From: an uncultured Pseudomonadota bacterium
Lineage (GTDB): Bacteria > Myxococcota_A > UBA796 > JAFGLY01
Assembly: GCA_937912125.1 (NCBI GenBank)
Contig: CALDOK010000484.1
Location: forward strand, 1 to 60,203
Direction: 5' to 3'
Length of the DNA: 60,203 bases
The notes below the pieces were generated by a model. The model searched no databases and was not told the origin of the DNA. It was given only the letters and a program-made list of their open reading frames with translations. A program made the position numbers and the translations under genes. This document shows positions 48,319 to 58,227 of the stretch, one piece after another. Numbering within the stretch: position 1 is the first letter of the stretch; each line of letters starts with the position of its first letter.

Positions 48319-49149
48319 CTACTCCTCGTCGTCCTCGAGCTCTTCGAGAGCCTCGGGGTCGTCGGTGAAGATGATGTTCACGGGCACGATGCGCACCTTG
48401 CGGGACCAGCCCTCGGGCACGTCGCCGTCCATGTACTCCCACGTGCGGGTCTCGCCAGGCTCCATGGGCTTGTCGAAGCCGGTCTCGTAGGGCAGGTAGC
48501 CGGGCAGGTACTTTGCGACGACGGGCCAGTCGCGACGGTCCACCACGCGGCCTTCGTCGTCGAGGAAGTACAGGCCCATGGTGAGCTTGTACCAGGGCTT
48601 GGCGGTGTTGTTGGTGACGTCGACTTCCCAGCCCCAGCCGTTGAGGGGACCCTCGGGATCTTCGGCCAGGTTGACGCGCTCCTGGCGCACGGGGCCCACG
48701 GCCACCTGTGAGACGTACTGGCCCATCTTGATGCGCTTGCGGGCCTCGAGCTTGCGCTTGCGCTTGGTCTTGGGGAACTCGGTCAGGAACTGCTCCCACG
48801 CCGCGGCGGTGCCGGTTTCGTCGGCCCAGTTGTAGACCACGTCCTCGCGCAGAGCGTCGCACTGCTTGCGGATGGGCTCGAACTGGGGCGCGGCGAACTT
48901 CTCGAGGAAGGAGTCCAGGGCTGCGGGGGTGCCCTCGACCTTGGCCACCTCGAGCTCGAGCTCGGCCAGCCGGTTCTCGGCCTTGTAGTAGTGGGGGTTG
49001 TTGGGGTTGGACTGAGCCAGGAACTCCTCCCACCCCTGGATGGTGTCGGTCTTGCGGTACTCCTCGTAGGAAGGGCCGCAGGCGGTGAGGGCGAGAGTGG
49101 CGGCCAGCACGACGTGCGTACACCAGCTGAGCGGGCGACTGCGTTGCAT
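48319..49149 (-). CDS. Lipoprotein with tetratricopeptide-like helices
   Basis: A lipoprotein of about 276 residues with lipobox 'LALTAC' near residue 24. 'IQGWEEFLAQSNPNNPHY' and 'AAWEQFLTEFPKTKRKR' are repeated helix pairs of TPR-like type (about 35-140); a beta-rich domain follows (150-260). It ends with an acidic run 'LEELEDDEE'. The ATG at 49149 is preferred because GGAGC precedes it; one at 49161 is also open. It is upstream of, and coupled to, the next large lipoprotein. Confidence 0.8.
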   Translation of the reverse strand: MQRSRPLSWCTHVVLAATLALTACGPSYEEYRKTDTIQGWEEFLAQSNPNNPHYYKAENRLAELELEVAKVEGTPAALDSFLEKFAAPQFEPIRKQCDALREDVVYNWADETGTAAAWEQFLTEFPKTKRKRKLEARKRIKMGQYVSQVAVGPVRQERVNLAEDPEGPLNGWGWEVDVTNNTAKPWYKLTMGLYFLDDEGRVVDRRDWPVVAKYLPGYLPYETGFDKPMEPGETRTWEYMDGDVPEGWSRKVRIVPVNIIFTDDPEALEELEDDEE

Positions 49150-49272
49150 GGGCTGCTCCATAGTTGCGAGGAAGCGGGCGGGGTTCGCATGGACCTGCGG
49201 AGTGTAGCCAGCCCGAGCCCTGCGCGGTAGTTTCCGGGCTGGTCGAACCCCCTCTCGAGGTCAGGAGACAAC

Positions 49273-50424
49273 ATGAAGATCGCCGTATTGGGTGCAGGCA
49301 TGATGGGACGCGCAGCAGTCCACGACCTGGCGCGGGCGCCAGGCGTCCAGGAGGTGCGGGTCTTCGACGTGGACGCCGAACGCGCGCAGGCCGTGGCCCG
49401 CGACCACGGCGCCGGCAAGGCCGTGGGCAGCGCCTTGGACGCCTCCGACCAGGCCGCCCTGGAGCAGGCCATCGCGGGCTGCGACGCCGCCTTGGGCGCC
49501 ATCAGCTACCGCTTCAACGCCGATCTCACCCGGGCGTGCATCCGCCAGGGGGTCCACTTCTGTGATCTGGGCGGCAACAACACCATCGTCCAGGAGCAGT
49601 TCTCCCTCTCGGATCAGGCGCGCCAGGCCGGGGTGGCCATCGTCCCGGACTGCGGCCTGGCGCCCGGGCTGGTCAGCATCCTCACGGCGCGTTGCCTCGA
49701 GCTGATGCCCGACGCCGACAGCGTGAAGATGCGGGTCGGAGGGCTGCCCCGCGACCCCAGCGGCCCCTTCGGCTACCAGATCGTCTTCTCCGTCGAGGGC
49801 CTGATCAACGAGTACAAGGAGCCCAGCTTCGCCCTCGCTGACGGCGAGATCGTGGAGGTCCCCACCCTGGGTGGCATGGAGCGGCTCTCCTTCCCGGCCC
49901 CCTTCGAGGAGCTCGAGGCCTTCAACACCTCCGGCGGGGCCTCCACCCTGCCCTGGACCCTGCAGGGGCGCGTACGCAACCTGGACTACAAGACCATCCG
50001 CTACCCGGGCCACAGGGATCTGGTGGCGGCCCTGTTCGCCCTGGGCCTGGCCGACGAGCAGCCCCGGCCCATCGACGGAGGTCAGGTGCGCCCGCGCAAG
50101 GTCCTAGAGGCCATGATGAACGAGAAGCTCTCCAGCGACGGGCCAGACTGCATCCTCTGCCAGGTCCAGGCCACAGGCCCCCAGGGCGCCGTCACCTTCC
50201 GCCTCGTGGACTACCACGACGACGCCACGGGCCTGAGCTCCATGATGCGCTGCACCGCCTTCCCGGCCGCCATCGTCGCCCACATGCTGGCGTCGGGCGT
50301 CGTCCAGGCGCGCGGCACGCTGTACCAGGAGCACTCCATCCCCGCAGGCGCCTTTGTGGACGCGCTGCTGCAGCGGGGGCTGCCCCTCGAGCTGATCGAC
50401 GATCGGACCCCTGCGGGATCCTGA
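49273..50424 (+). CDS. Saccharopine dehydrogenase-like oxidoreductase
   Basis: A 383-residue NAD(P)-dependent enzyme. It opens with the Rossmann motif 'IAVLGAGMMGRAAVHDL' and has 'HFCDLGGNNTIVQEQF', 'IVPDCGLAPGLVSIL' and 'FSVEGLINEYKEPSFAL', as in lysine 6-dehydrogenase and saccharopine dehydrogenase relatives. These act on lysine or saccharopine C-N bonds. Which substrate is used cannot be settled here, and no other lysine-degradation genes are adjacent. AGGAGA precedes the ATG. Confidence 0.88.
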   Translation: MKIAVLGAGMMGRAAVHDLARAPGVQEVRVFDVDAERAQAVARDHGAGKAVGSALDASDQAALEQAIAGCDAALGAISYRFNADLTRACIRQGVHFCDLGGNNTIVQEQFSLSDQARQAGVAIVPDCGLAPGLVSILTARCLELMPDADSVKMRVGGLPRDPSGPFGYQIVFSVEGLINEYKEPSFALADGEIVEVPTLGGMERLSFPAPFEELEAFNTSGGASTLPWTLQGRVRNLDYKTIRYPGHRDLVAALFALGLADEQPRPIDGGQVRPRKVLEAMMNEKLSSDGPDCILCQVQATGPQGAVTFRLVDYHDDATGLSSMMRCTAFPAAIVAHMLASGVVQARGTLYQEHSIPAGAFVDALLQRGLPLELIDDRTPAGS

Positions 50425-50426
50425 TC

Positions 50427-50828
50427 ATGGGCGGGAAGACAGACAGACACGACTATGACCTCGGCGCCATCCTCGAGGACGGCTCCAGCCGCCCAAGCCC
50501 CGCCAAGGGCACCCGGGGCAAGCTGCTGCTGGGGATGTTGCTCGGCGCAGGCCTGCTGGCCCTCGGCTTTCACCTGCTGCAGGGCGCGCCCCAGCCCGCA
50601 CACCCCGACCTGAGCGACGCGGTGGGCCTGAGCGCCGAGCTCAGCACGCTCATCGACGTCCGGGGGGACTGGATCGGGACCGTACGCGACGACTGGGCCG
50701 GTGCCTCCACCCCCCGCGCGGCGGAGCAGGCCTGCCAAGATCTGGCCCAGCGAGCGGGCCTGCGCACCGGCGAGATCCTCACGCTGATGACCAGCTCGGG
50801 GACCACCCTGGCCGAGTGCGAGCGCTGA
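50427..50828 (+). CDS. Small single-pass membrane protein, unknown
   Basis: A 133-residue protein with a polar N-terminus, one helix at about 32-52 ('LLLGMLLGAGLLALGFHLL') and a ~75-residue soluble domain containing two cysteines ('EQACQDLAQRAG', 'LAECER'). It begins two bases after the dehydrogenase stop and ends three bases before the convergent pilin stop. No family recognised. Confidence 0.65.
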   Translation: MGGKTDRHDYDLGAILEDGSSRPSPAKGTRGKLLLGMLLGAGLLALGFHLLQGAPQPAHPDLSDAVGLSAELSTLIDVRGDWIGTVRDDWAGASTPRAAEQACQDLAQRAGLRTGEILTLMTSSGTTLAECER

Positions 50829-50831
50829 CGA

Positions 50832-51302
50832 TCAGTACCAGTCCGGGTGGACGTCCACCCAGCTGTCACCACTGTATTCGCTCGAGTAGCGGCGGATGAT
50901 GGCGATCTGGTTGTCGTCATCGACGTCGCAGTTGGCGGTGGCCCGGAACCAGGTGCCGCCGCCATACAGCGCCACCATGTAGTTGCAGCGCACCGCGCCC
51001 GCCGGGGAATAGCCCAGCTGCTCCCAGCCCGAGATGGCGGGGTTCCAGTTGCGCTGCTCCTTGCCCAGGGCGCTACCAGGGTTCGAGCTGGCGTCGATGT
51101 AGGCGTCGAAGGCCGCATTGTAGGCTTCTTCGGCGGTGTGGATTCCGTCGAGGCAGACCTTGGCTTCGGAGCGACGGGCCTTGAGCACCGCGTTGTTGAA
51201 GTTCGGGACCGCAATGGACGCCAAGATCCCGATGATGGCCACCACGATCATCAGCTCCACCAAGGTGAAGCCGGCGGTGGGGTGGTTGCAGGTGCGTGGC
51301 AT
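50832..51302 (-). CDS. Type IV pilin
   Basis: A 156-residue type IVa pilin. The prepilin leader 'MPRTCNHPTAG' is cut before Phe, giving 'FTLVELMIVVAIIGILASIA' with the essential Glu5 and the hydrophobic assembly helix. The C-terminal half has two cysteines ('AVRCNYM', 'TANCDVDDD') that would form the D-region disulfide. The start at 51302 gives the proper leader. No other pilus genes are in the window, so this may be a major or minor pilin encoded apart from the assembly cluster. Confidence 0.92.
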   Translation of the reverse strand: MPRTCNHPTAGFTLVELMIVVAIIGILASIAVPNFNNAVLKARRSEAKVCLDGIHTAEEAYNAAFDAYIDASSNPGSALGKEQRNWNPAISGWEQLGYSPAGAVRCNYMVALYGGGTWFRATANCDVDDDNQIAIIRRYSSEYSGDSWVDVHPDWY

Positions 51303-51415
51303 GGAATCACCCAGGCCGGAATGGCAGCGCATCATAGGCAGTCGCCCGCCCGTCAGCGACCAAATTCTCGAAGCAGCGTGCTAATCTTCAGCGTCACCGC
51401 ACAGGAGGCCTCCAC

Positions 51416-53059
51416 GTGCGAGCACCAGAGCGCGACTCAGCTCCGCGGACAATCCTGACACGAGCGCTGACCGACGCCTCCCAGGAAGAGCTGGCAAGCC
51501 ACACCCTGGGCAGCGCGCTCGCCACCAGCGGCGCCGAGCTCGGCTGGGTCGGGCTGGTGAACGCCCACAAGCGTCTGGACACCCTGGCCATCAGCCAGAC
51601 CACATGGGATGCCTGCGGCATGGGCGAGCATGGCGTCCGACAGCTCCAGAACATGCAGCTGCGAGGGCTGTGGGCGACCACCATCCTCACGGGCAGGGCG
51701 ACCATCGTCAACCACCCGGCCCAGCACCCCGAGCGAGAGGGCGTGCCCCTGGGGCACCCGCCCATCCGCAACTTCATGGGGATCCCACTGCTGGTGGGCG
51801 AGCGAGCGATCGGGATGATCGCACTGGCCAACCGGCCAGGCGGCTTCGAGGACCACCAACCGGCGACCCTGCAGCCCCTCTCCGAGGCGCTGGCCATCGG
51901 GCTGCAGCACCAGCACACCAAGGCGGAGCTGAACCTCCAAGCTGCCGTGCTCGGCGCCCTCCCCGACGGCATCGCCGTGTGCGATCCCGCTGGCGTCGTC
52001 ACCCAGGTCAACCCAGCCTTCCTCGCCATGTGGGGCCTGAGTGGCGAGGACCAGGTGGTGGGCTGGCCCCTGCTCGACACGCTGCGCCTGGAACAGGTCG
52101 AGGCCGCCCAGTGCATCGAGCGGCCCCTGCGGGGGATCCCCTGGCGTGGCGAGGCCACGGCCTCCCCCACGGACGGGGGCCGCTTCCCCCTCGAGGTGCT
52201 CGCCAGCCCGATCCTGAACAGCGAGGGCACGCCCGTGGCCGTGTGCGTCACCATGCGGGACGTCACCGAGTGGAAGGACGCCGAGGATCGTATGTGGGCG
52301 ACCACCGTTGATCTCAGCCGCTCGAACCAAGACCTGGAGGGCTTCGCCCACCTGGCTGCCCGCGAGCTGCAGGCCCCCCTGCGCAAGATCCTTGCCTACG
52401 GCGAGTTCCTGGAGTCCGACTGCGGCCACCAGCTGAACAAGCTTGGCCGTGAGTACCTGGGACGCATCCTCGAGTCGTCTCGACGCCAGCAGCAGATCGT
52501 GGACGGGCTGCTGCGCTACTCCCGCATCCGCTGCAACGAGGTCGCCTTCACGCGAGTGGACATCGCCCAGCTCACCCGCGACGTGGTGAGCGATCTGCGG
52601 CCTCTGATGAGGGAGCTGGGCGGCAGCGTGCAGGTGGATGGCGGCGTGAGCCTGCGCTGTGACGAGCCCCTGGTGCGCTTGTTGCTCGAGAAGCTCATGG
52701 ACAACGGCCTGCGCTACCACCGGCCCGGGGTGGCCCCCGAGGTCAGGGTGAGCGCGCGCTGCGAGGGCAGCTGGTGCGTCATCTCCGTCGAGGACAACGG
52801 CGTGGGCTTCGACGACGGGGACCTCCACCAGATGTTCCAGGTCTTCGGCAAGCTGCAGGGGTGCGACACCCACCAGGGCACCGGGCTGGGCCTGCCCATG
52901 GTCCAGCGCATCGCAGAGCAGCACGGCGGCACCGTCACCGCCACCTCCACTCCAGGGCGCGGGTCGGTGTTCACGGTCAGCCTACCCCACCTACACGAGC
53001 GCGAGCCCTTCGTCGCCCCGGCCCTGCGCACCAACACCTTCTCCCGCGACGAAGAGTAG
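51416..53059 (+). CDS. Histidine-kinase-like sensor lacking the phosphoacceptor His
   Basis: A 547-residue soluble sensor. Residues 20-165 look like a GAF domain, 175-295 a PAS domain ('VLGALPDGIAVCDPAGVVTQ'), 300-365 the dimerisation helices, and 405-535 the ATPase with N-box Asn430, G1 'DNGVGF' (460-465) and G2 'GTGLGLP' (488-494), all intact. In the dimerisation motif the expected 'FAYVASHDLQEPLR' reads 'FAHLAARELQAPLR': Arg316 (codon CGC) stands where the phosphorylated His should be. No response regulator is adjacent. The GTG start has AGGAGG seven bases upstream. Confidence 0.9.
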   Translation: MRAPERDSAPRTILTRALTDASQEELASHTLGSALATSGAELGWVGLVNAHKRLDTLAISQTTWDACGMGEHGVRQLQNMQLRGLWATTILTGRATIVNHPAQHPEREGVPLGHPPIRNFMGIPLLVGERAIGMIALANRPGGFEDHQPATLQPLSEALAIGLQHQHTKAELNLQAAVLGALPDGIAVCDPAGVVTQVNPAFLAMWGLSGEDQVVGWPLLDTLRLEQVEAAQCIERPLRGIPWRGEATASPTDGGRFPLEVLASPILNSEGTPVAVCVTMRDVTEWKDAEDRMWATTVDLSRSNQDLEGFAHLAARELQAPLRKILAYGEFLESDCGHQLNKLGREYLGRILESSRRQQQIVDGLLRYSRIRCNEVAFTRVDIAQLTRDVVSDLRPLMRELGGSVQVDGGVSLRCDEPLVRLLLEKLMDNGLRYHRPGVAPEVRVSARCEGSWCVISVEDNGVGFDDGDLHQMFQVFGKLQGCDTHQGTGLGLPMVQRIAEQHGGTVTATSTPGRGSVFTVSLPHLHEREPFVAPALRTNTFSRDEE

Positions 53060-53079
53060 GCGCGCTCCCGGCCCCTCCG

Positions 53080-53126
53080 TGACGTCCTGATCGACGTCAG
53101 GGCCCGGGCTCCGCGGCAGCGAGCCC
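53080..53126 (+). terminator. tandem hairpins downstream of the sensor gene
   Basis: TGACGTC/GACGTCA (53080-53099, six-base loop) followed by GGGCTC/GAGCCC (53106-53126). No U-run. They may slow or end the transcript, or TGACGTC may be a protein site; unclear. Confidence 0.35.
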
Positions 53127-53195
53127 CCTCGCCCGGGCGGATCAGCACCGGCGCCTGCGTTAAGCCCCGCTCCCCCTCTCCCACCGAGGACCGAC

Positions 53196-54872
53196 ATGAG
53201 CTCTGGCAACCCCATCGTCGAGTGCGTACCCAACTTCAGCAACGGCCGCGACAAGCGGGTCATCGAAGCCATCTCGCAGGCGATCCGTGAGGTGCCAGGC
53301 GCTGCCCTGCTCGACGTCGACCCCGGTGAGGCCACCAACCGCACCGTGTTCACCATGGTCGGCGCGCCGGACGCGGTGATCGAAGCCGCATTCCAGGCGA
53401 TCAAGAAGGGCCAGGAGCTGATCGACATGCGCTCGCACCACGGAGCCCATCCCCGCATGGGCGCCTGCGACGTGTGCCCCTTCGTGCCCGTGGCGGACAT
53501 CACCATGGAGCAGTGCGCCGAGCTGGCCCGTCGGCTGGGTGCCCGGGTTGGCCAGGAGCTGGGAATCCCCGTCTACCTCTACGAACACGCCGCCTCCAAG
53601 CCCGAGTGGAAGAACCTCGCGGTCGTGCGCCAGGGTGAGTACGAGGGCCTCGAGGCCCGCTCGAGCGATGACTACTGGAAGCCTGACTTCGGCCCCGTCT
53701 TCAACGCGCGCTCCGGCGCCACCGCCGTGGGCGCCCGCCCCTTCCTGGTGGCCTACAACATCAACCTGAACACCCGCGAGGTGCGCAAGGCCCAGAAGAT
53801 CTCGGCCATCCTGCGCGAGAAGGGCATCGCCCGCCGGGACGAGAACAACCTGGCCATCCGCGACGCCGCCGGCGAGCTGGTGCGGGACCCAGGCATGTTC
53901 CGCTGCGTCAAGGGCATGGGCTGGTTCATCGACGAGTACGACTGCGCCCAGATGACCTTCAACATGACCGACTACACGGTCTCCTCCCCCCATGAACTGC
54001 TCGACGCCGCTCGCCGCCTGGCAGACCAGGAAGGCGTGGTCATCACCGGCTCCGAGCTGGTCGGGCTCATCCCCCTGGACGCCATGCTCCAGGCCGGCCA
54101 CTACTACCTGAAGCGCCAGGGAGTCTGCCAGGGTGCACCTTGGAACGAGGTCATCGAGTGCGCCATCCGCTCCATGGGCCTGCGGGATCTCAGCGAGTTC
54201 GATCCCGATCACAGCATCATCGAGCGCCAGATCCAGAAGGACGGACCCCTGGTGTCCATGACCGTGCGCGAGTGGGCCGACACCCTCTCGTCCCAGGCTC
54301 CGGCGCCGGGCGGCGGCTCCGTCGCGGCCCTCTGCGGCTCCATGGCGGCTGGCTTGGCGGCCATGGTCGGCAACCTCACCGTGGGCAAGAAGGGCTACGA
54401 AGACAAGTGGGAGCTGCTGGACGAGCCGGCGGTCAAGGCGCAGGCCCTCAAGGAAGCCTTCCTGGCGGACATCGACAACGACACCGCGGCGTTCGACTCC
54501 GTCATGGTGGCCTTCGGCCTGCCCAAGGGCACCCCCACGGAGAAGCAGGCCCGCGGCGCCGCCATCCGAAGAGCCAACCAGCACGCCACCATGGTCCCCC
54601 TGGGCGTGCTCGAGCGCTGCGTCGCCACCCTGCCCTGCATCGAGGCTGCCCTGCAGGGCAACGAGAACGCTCGCTCCGACGCCGGCGTGGCGGTGCTCAT
54701 GTGCAAGGCCTGCGCCGAGGGCGCCTGGTACAACGTGTGCATCAACACCAAGAGCATGAAGGACCGGGAGTTCGTCACCATGGTGCGCGAGCGGGCCGAT
54801 GCCGCCCTGGCCACCGTGGACGAGGCCGCCGCCCGTCTCACCAAGCTGGTGCGCGAGCAGCTGGGGGGCTGA
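53196..54872 (+). CDS. ftcD: Formimidoyltransferase-cyclodeaminase
   Basis: A 558-residue bifunctional enzyme. Residues 1-300 are the glutamate formimidoyltransferase ('VECVPNFSNGRDKRVIEAI', 'HHGAHPRMGACDVCPF' with the catalytic His); residues 345-555 are the cyclodeaminase ('APAPGGGSVAALCGSMAAGL'). It passes the formimino group of histidine breakdown to tetrahydrofolate and then makes methenyl-THF. Fused forms are usual in animals and occur in some bacteria. No hut genes are next to it. GAGGA precedes the ATG. Confidence 0.94.
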   Translation: MSSGNPIVECVPNFSNGRDKRVIEAISQAIREVPGAALLDVDPGEATNRTVFTMVGAPDAVIEAAFQAIKKGQELIDMRSHHGAHPRMGACDVCPFVPVADITMEQCAELARRLGARVGQELGIPVYLYEHAASKPEWKNLAVVRQGEYEGLEARSSDDYWKPDFGPVFNARSGATAVGARPFLVAYNINLNTREVRKAQKISAILREKGIARRDENNLAIRDAAGELVRDPGMFRCVKGMGWFIDEYDCAQMTFNMTDYTVSSPHELLDAARRLADQEGVVITGSELVGLIPLDAMLQAGHYYLKRQGVCQGAPWNEVIECAIRSMGLRDLSEFDPDHSIIERQIQKDGPLVSMTVREWADTLSSQAPAPGGGSVAALCGSMAAGLAAMVGNLTVGKKGYEDKWELLDEPAVKAQALKEAFLADIDNDTAAFDSVMVAFGLPKGTPTEKQARGAAIRRANQHATMVPLGVLERCVATLPCIEAALQGNENARSDAGVAVLMCKACAEGAWYNVCINTKSMKDREFVTMVRERADAALATVDEAAARLTKLVREQLGG

Positions 54873-54996
54873 GGCCGGGGGCCACAGTTCCTCTGCCCGC
54901 TGCAAGAAGTCGGGCCGGGCGGCGTATGCTCCACCTGTGGAGCGTCCGCGGCCGGGGTGCCCGGTTACGCTCCCACGCTGATCCCGTGGAGCATCC

Positions 54997-56277
<1,281 letters not shown>

Positions 56278-57141
56278 TCAGCCCTTGCGCTCCAGAGGCG
56301 CGTGCCCATTGTGGGCCAAGCGGCAGTAGAGCAGGGCCCCACCCACGTGGGCAAAGGGCAGCATGATCAGGTTGAAGCCGGGAATCCAGAACAGCACCAT
56401 CGTGCCCAGGCCGAAGCCGATCATGAGCGGCGCATGCCGCGCCACCAAGCGCTGCTTCTCCAGCCAGGCCAGGCGACGGCGGGTCATACAGCCGTCGTGC
56501 ATCTCCCGGGCCAGGAAGTAGGCCGTGGCGGTGGCCGAGAGCGCTCCGAAGACCACGCTACCCAGCACAGGGACCAGGTTGAGCAGCAGCAGCAGCCCCA
56601 TCACCGCCGCCCAGGCCAGCACGTTGAGGAGGGAGTGGCTCAGGGACCAGAACATGTCCCGCAGGAAGCGACCGAAGCGGAAGTCCTGCCCCTCGAGGCC
56701 CAGCACCTTCAGCTCCACCTGCTCGGTGAGGTAGTCCGTGAATGGCGTGGCCACCAGGCCGGCCACCGCGTAGACCAGCACCAGCCAGAGGGTGGCCACC
56801 AGGGCGCCCAGCAGGATCGCGACGAGCACCCACAGCGCCGCCAGCAGCCAGGTCCCCAGGTCGGTGGCCTGCGGACGCTGCCAGAGCCAGCCCACCAGGA
56901 ACGGTGCCTGCAAGAAAGCCAGCACCAAGCCCACGACGGCCAGGCCCAGGTTGAGCACGGCGGGCATGATGGCCAGAGGCAGCAGCATCGGCTCCCTGCG
57001 CAGGAAGCCGAGGCCCCGGAAGGGGTAGGTGAAGCCGGTCAGCGCTTGCTTCCAGCGGCCGCTGGGCAGAGGATCGAGGGCCCGAGCCCAGGCCGACTCG
57101 CGGGGACAGGAGGGATCGGGGGCGCTGCTGTCTTCGATCAT
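56278..57141 (-). CDS. EI24/CysZ-like membrane protein
   Basis: A 287-residue membrane protein with four or five hydrophobic segments. 'GFTYPFRGLGFLRREP' early on, 'LVATPFTDYLTEQVE' and 'LLLLLNLVPVLGSVVFG' match the EI24 family, which includes the sulfate transporter CysZ. The transported solute is not evident. The start at 57141 is chosen over one 19 codons earlier because GGAGCGAG lies upstream. It abuts the stop of the convergent transporter gene. Confidence 0.8.
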   Translation of the reverse strand: MIEDSSAPDPSCPRESAWARALDPLPSGRWKQALTGFTYPFRGLGFLRREPMLLPLAIMPAVLNLGLAVVGLVLAFLQAPFLVGWLWQRPQATDLGTWLLAALWVLVAILLGALVATLWLVLVYAVAGLVATPFTDYLTEQVELKVLGLEGQDFRFGRFLRDMFWSLSHSLLNVLAWAAVMGLLLLLNLVPVLGSVVFGALSATATAYFLAREMHDGCMTRRRLAWLEKQRLVARHAPLMIGFGLGTMVLFWIPGFNLIMLPFAHVGGALLYCRLAHNGHAPLERKG

Positions 57142-57342
57142 GGTGCTCGCTCCACACGGGATGATACTCCGGCGACGCAAGAAAGCTCGCAGGTCCAAGG
57201 GACCTCGCAGGCCGAATGCGCGAGCGGACAGCCCCTTTCCGAGTCACAGGTTCTGCTCGCTTTTCTCATTTTTTGCTTGCGGTTCATCGAATCTCAGGGT
57301 CTTAGAGCCTGCGGCCGAACCCATCGCTCATGGAGACAAGGA

Positions 57343-58215
57343 ATGCAGCAAACCTGGCTTCTCTGCTTCGCCCTCGCCCCCCTGCTCACGGCGTGCGTCT
57401 CCGACCAACAGTTCCACATGGATCAAGACGTCCCGGCCCCCCTCGAAGAAGACACCGCCCCTCCCGTCGAGCCCCCGCCCGATGTCCCGGTGGCGGTCTG
57501 CAGCGTCAGCCCCAACCCGGTCACCCCTCCCTTCGAGGAGGCCCGCTGGGACGGCCGCGACTCCTACGACCCCAACGGCTTCGAGATCGTGGAGTACGCC
57601 TGGACCCTGGCCTCCCAGCCCGAAGGCTCCGCCATCCGCATGCCCCCGGGCGCCTCCGCCGTGCGCGACGGCTTCGTGCCTGATCTGGCCGGCGAGTACA
57701 TCGGTCAGCTCGTGGTCACCAACGACAACGGCGACGTCTCCGAGCCCTGCCTGGTCACCCTCGAGTCCATCCCGGCCGAGAACCTCTGGGTCGAGATGTA
57801 CTGGGACATCCCCGCCGACGACATGGACCTGCACCTGCTCAAGCCCGGCGGCAGCCTCGAGAGCAACGGCGACTGCTACTACGCCAACTGCGTGAACAAC
57901 AGCCCGGACTGGGGCGATCGCAACAACGCGGCCGACGATCCCAGCCTCGACCTGGACGACATCCCCCTCACCGGCCCCGAGAACATCAACATCCTGCAGC
58001 CCGAGCCCGGCGACTTCACCGTCTACGTCCACGACTACACCGGCAGCAACTGGGGCGTCTCCAACGCCGACACCCGCGCTGCCAACAACGTGACGGTCAA
58101 CGTCTACCTGAACGGCTCCATGGTGTGGACCAACACCAAGGGCATCAGCGGCGACGACACCTACACCCCGTTCTGTCGCATCAACTGGGAGACCGGCGTC
58201 GTCACCACCATGTAG
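57343..58215 (+). CDS. Lipoprotein with PKD-like and DUF2135-like domains
   Basis: A 290-residue lipoprotein with signal and lipobox 'LAPLLTAC' (Cys about 18). After a Pro/Glu linker, residues 50-140 form a PKD-like domain ('DGRDSYDPNGFEIVEYAWTL'), and 145-290 a domain seen in many myxobacterial-type secreted proteins: 'DIPADDMDLHLLKPGG', 'DCYYANC', 'GPENINILQPEPG' and 'VNVYLNG'. Surface adhesion or binding is plausible. GGAG lies seven bases upstream of the ATG. A single-gene unit with an AT-richer leader. Confidence 0.85.
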   Translation: MQQTWLLCFALAPLLTACVSDQQFHMDQDVPAPLEEDTAPPVEPPPDVPVAVCSVSPNPVTPPFEEARWDGRDSYDPNGFEIVEYAWTLASQPEGSAIRMPPGASAVRDGFVPDLAGEYIGQLVVTNDNGDVSEPCLVTLESIPAENLWVEMYWDIPADDMDLHLLKPGGSLESNGDCYYANCVNNSPDWGDRNNAADDPSLDLDDIPLTGPENINILQPEPGDFTVYVHDYTGSNWGVSNADTRAANNVTVNVYLNGSMVWTNTKGISGDDTYTPFCRINWETGVVTTM

Positions 58216-58227
58216 GTCGGCCGGTCC

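Noticed and set aside
51303..51415. Sigma-54 promoter for the pilin gene
   Set aside because: The best minus-strand match, TAGCAC-N5-TTCG, lacks the invariant GG and GC pair.
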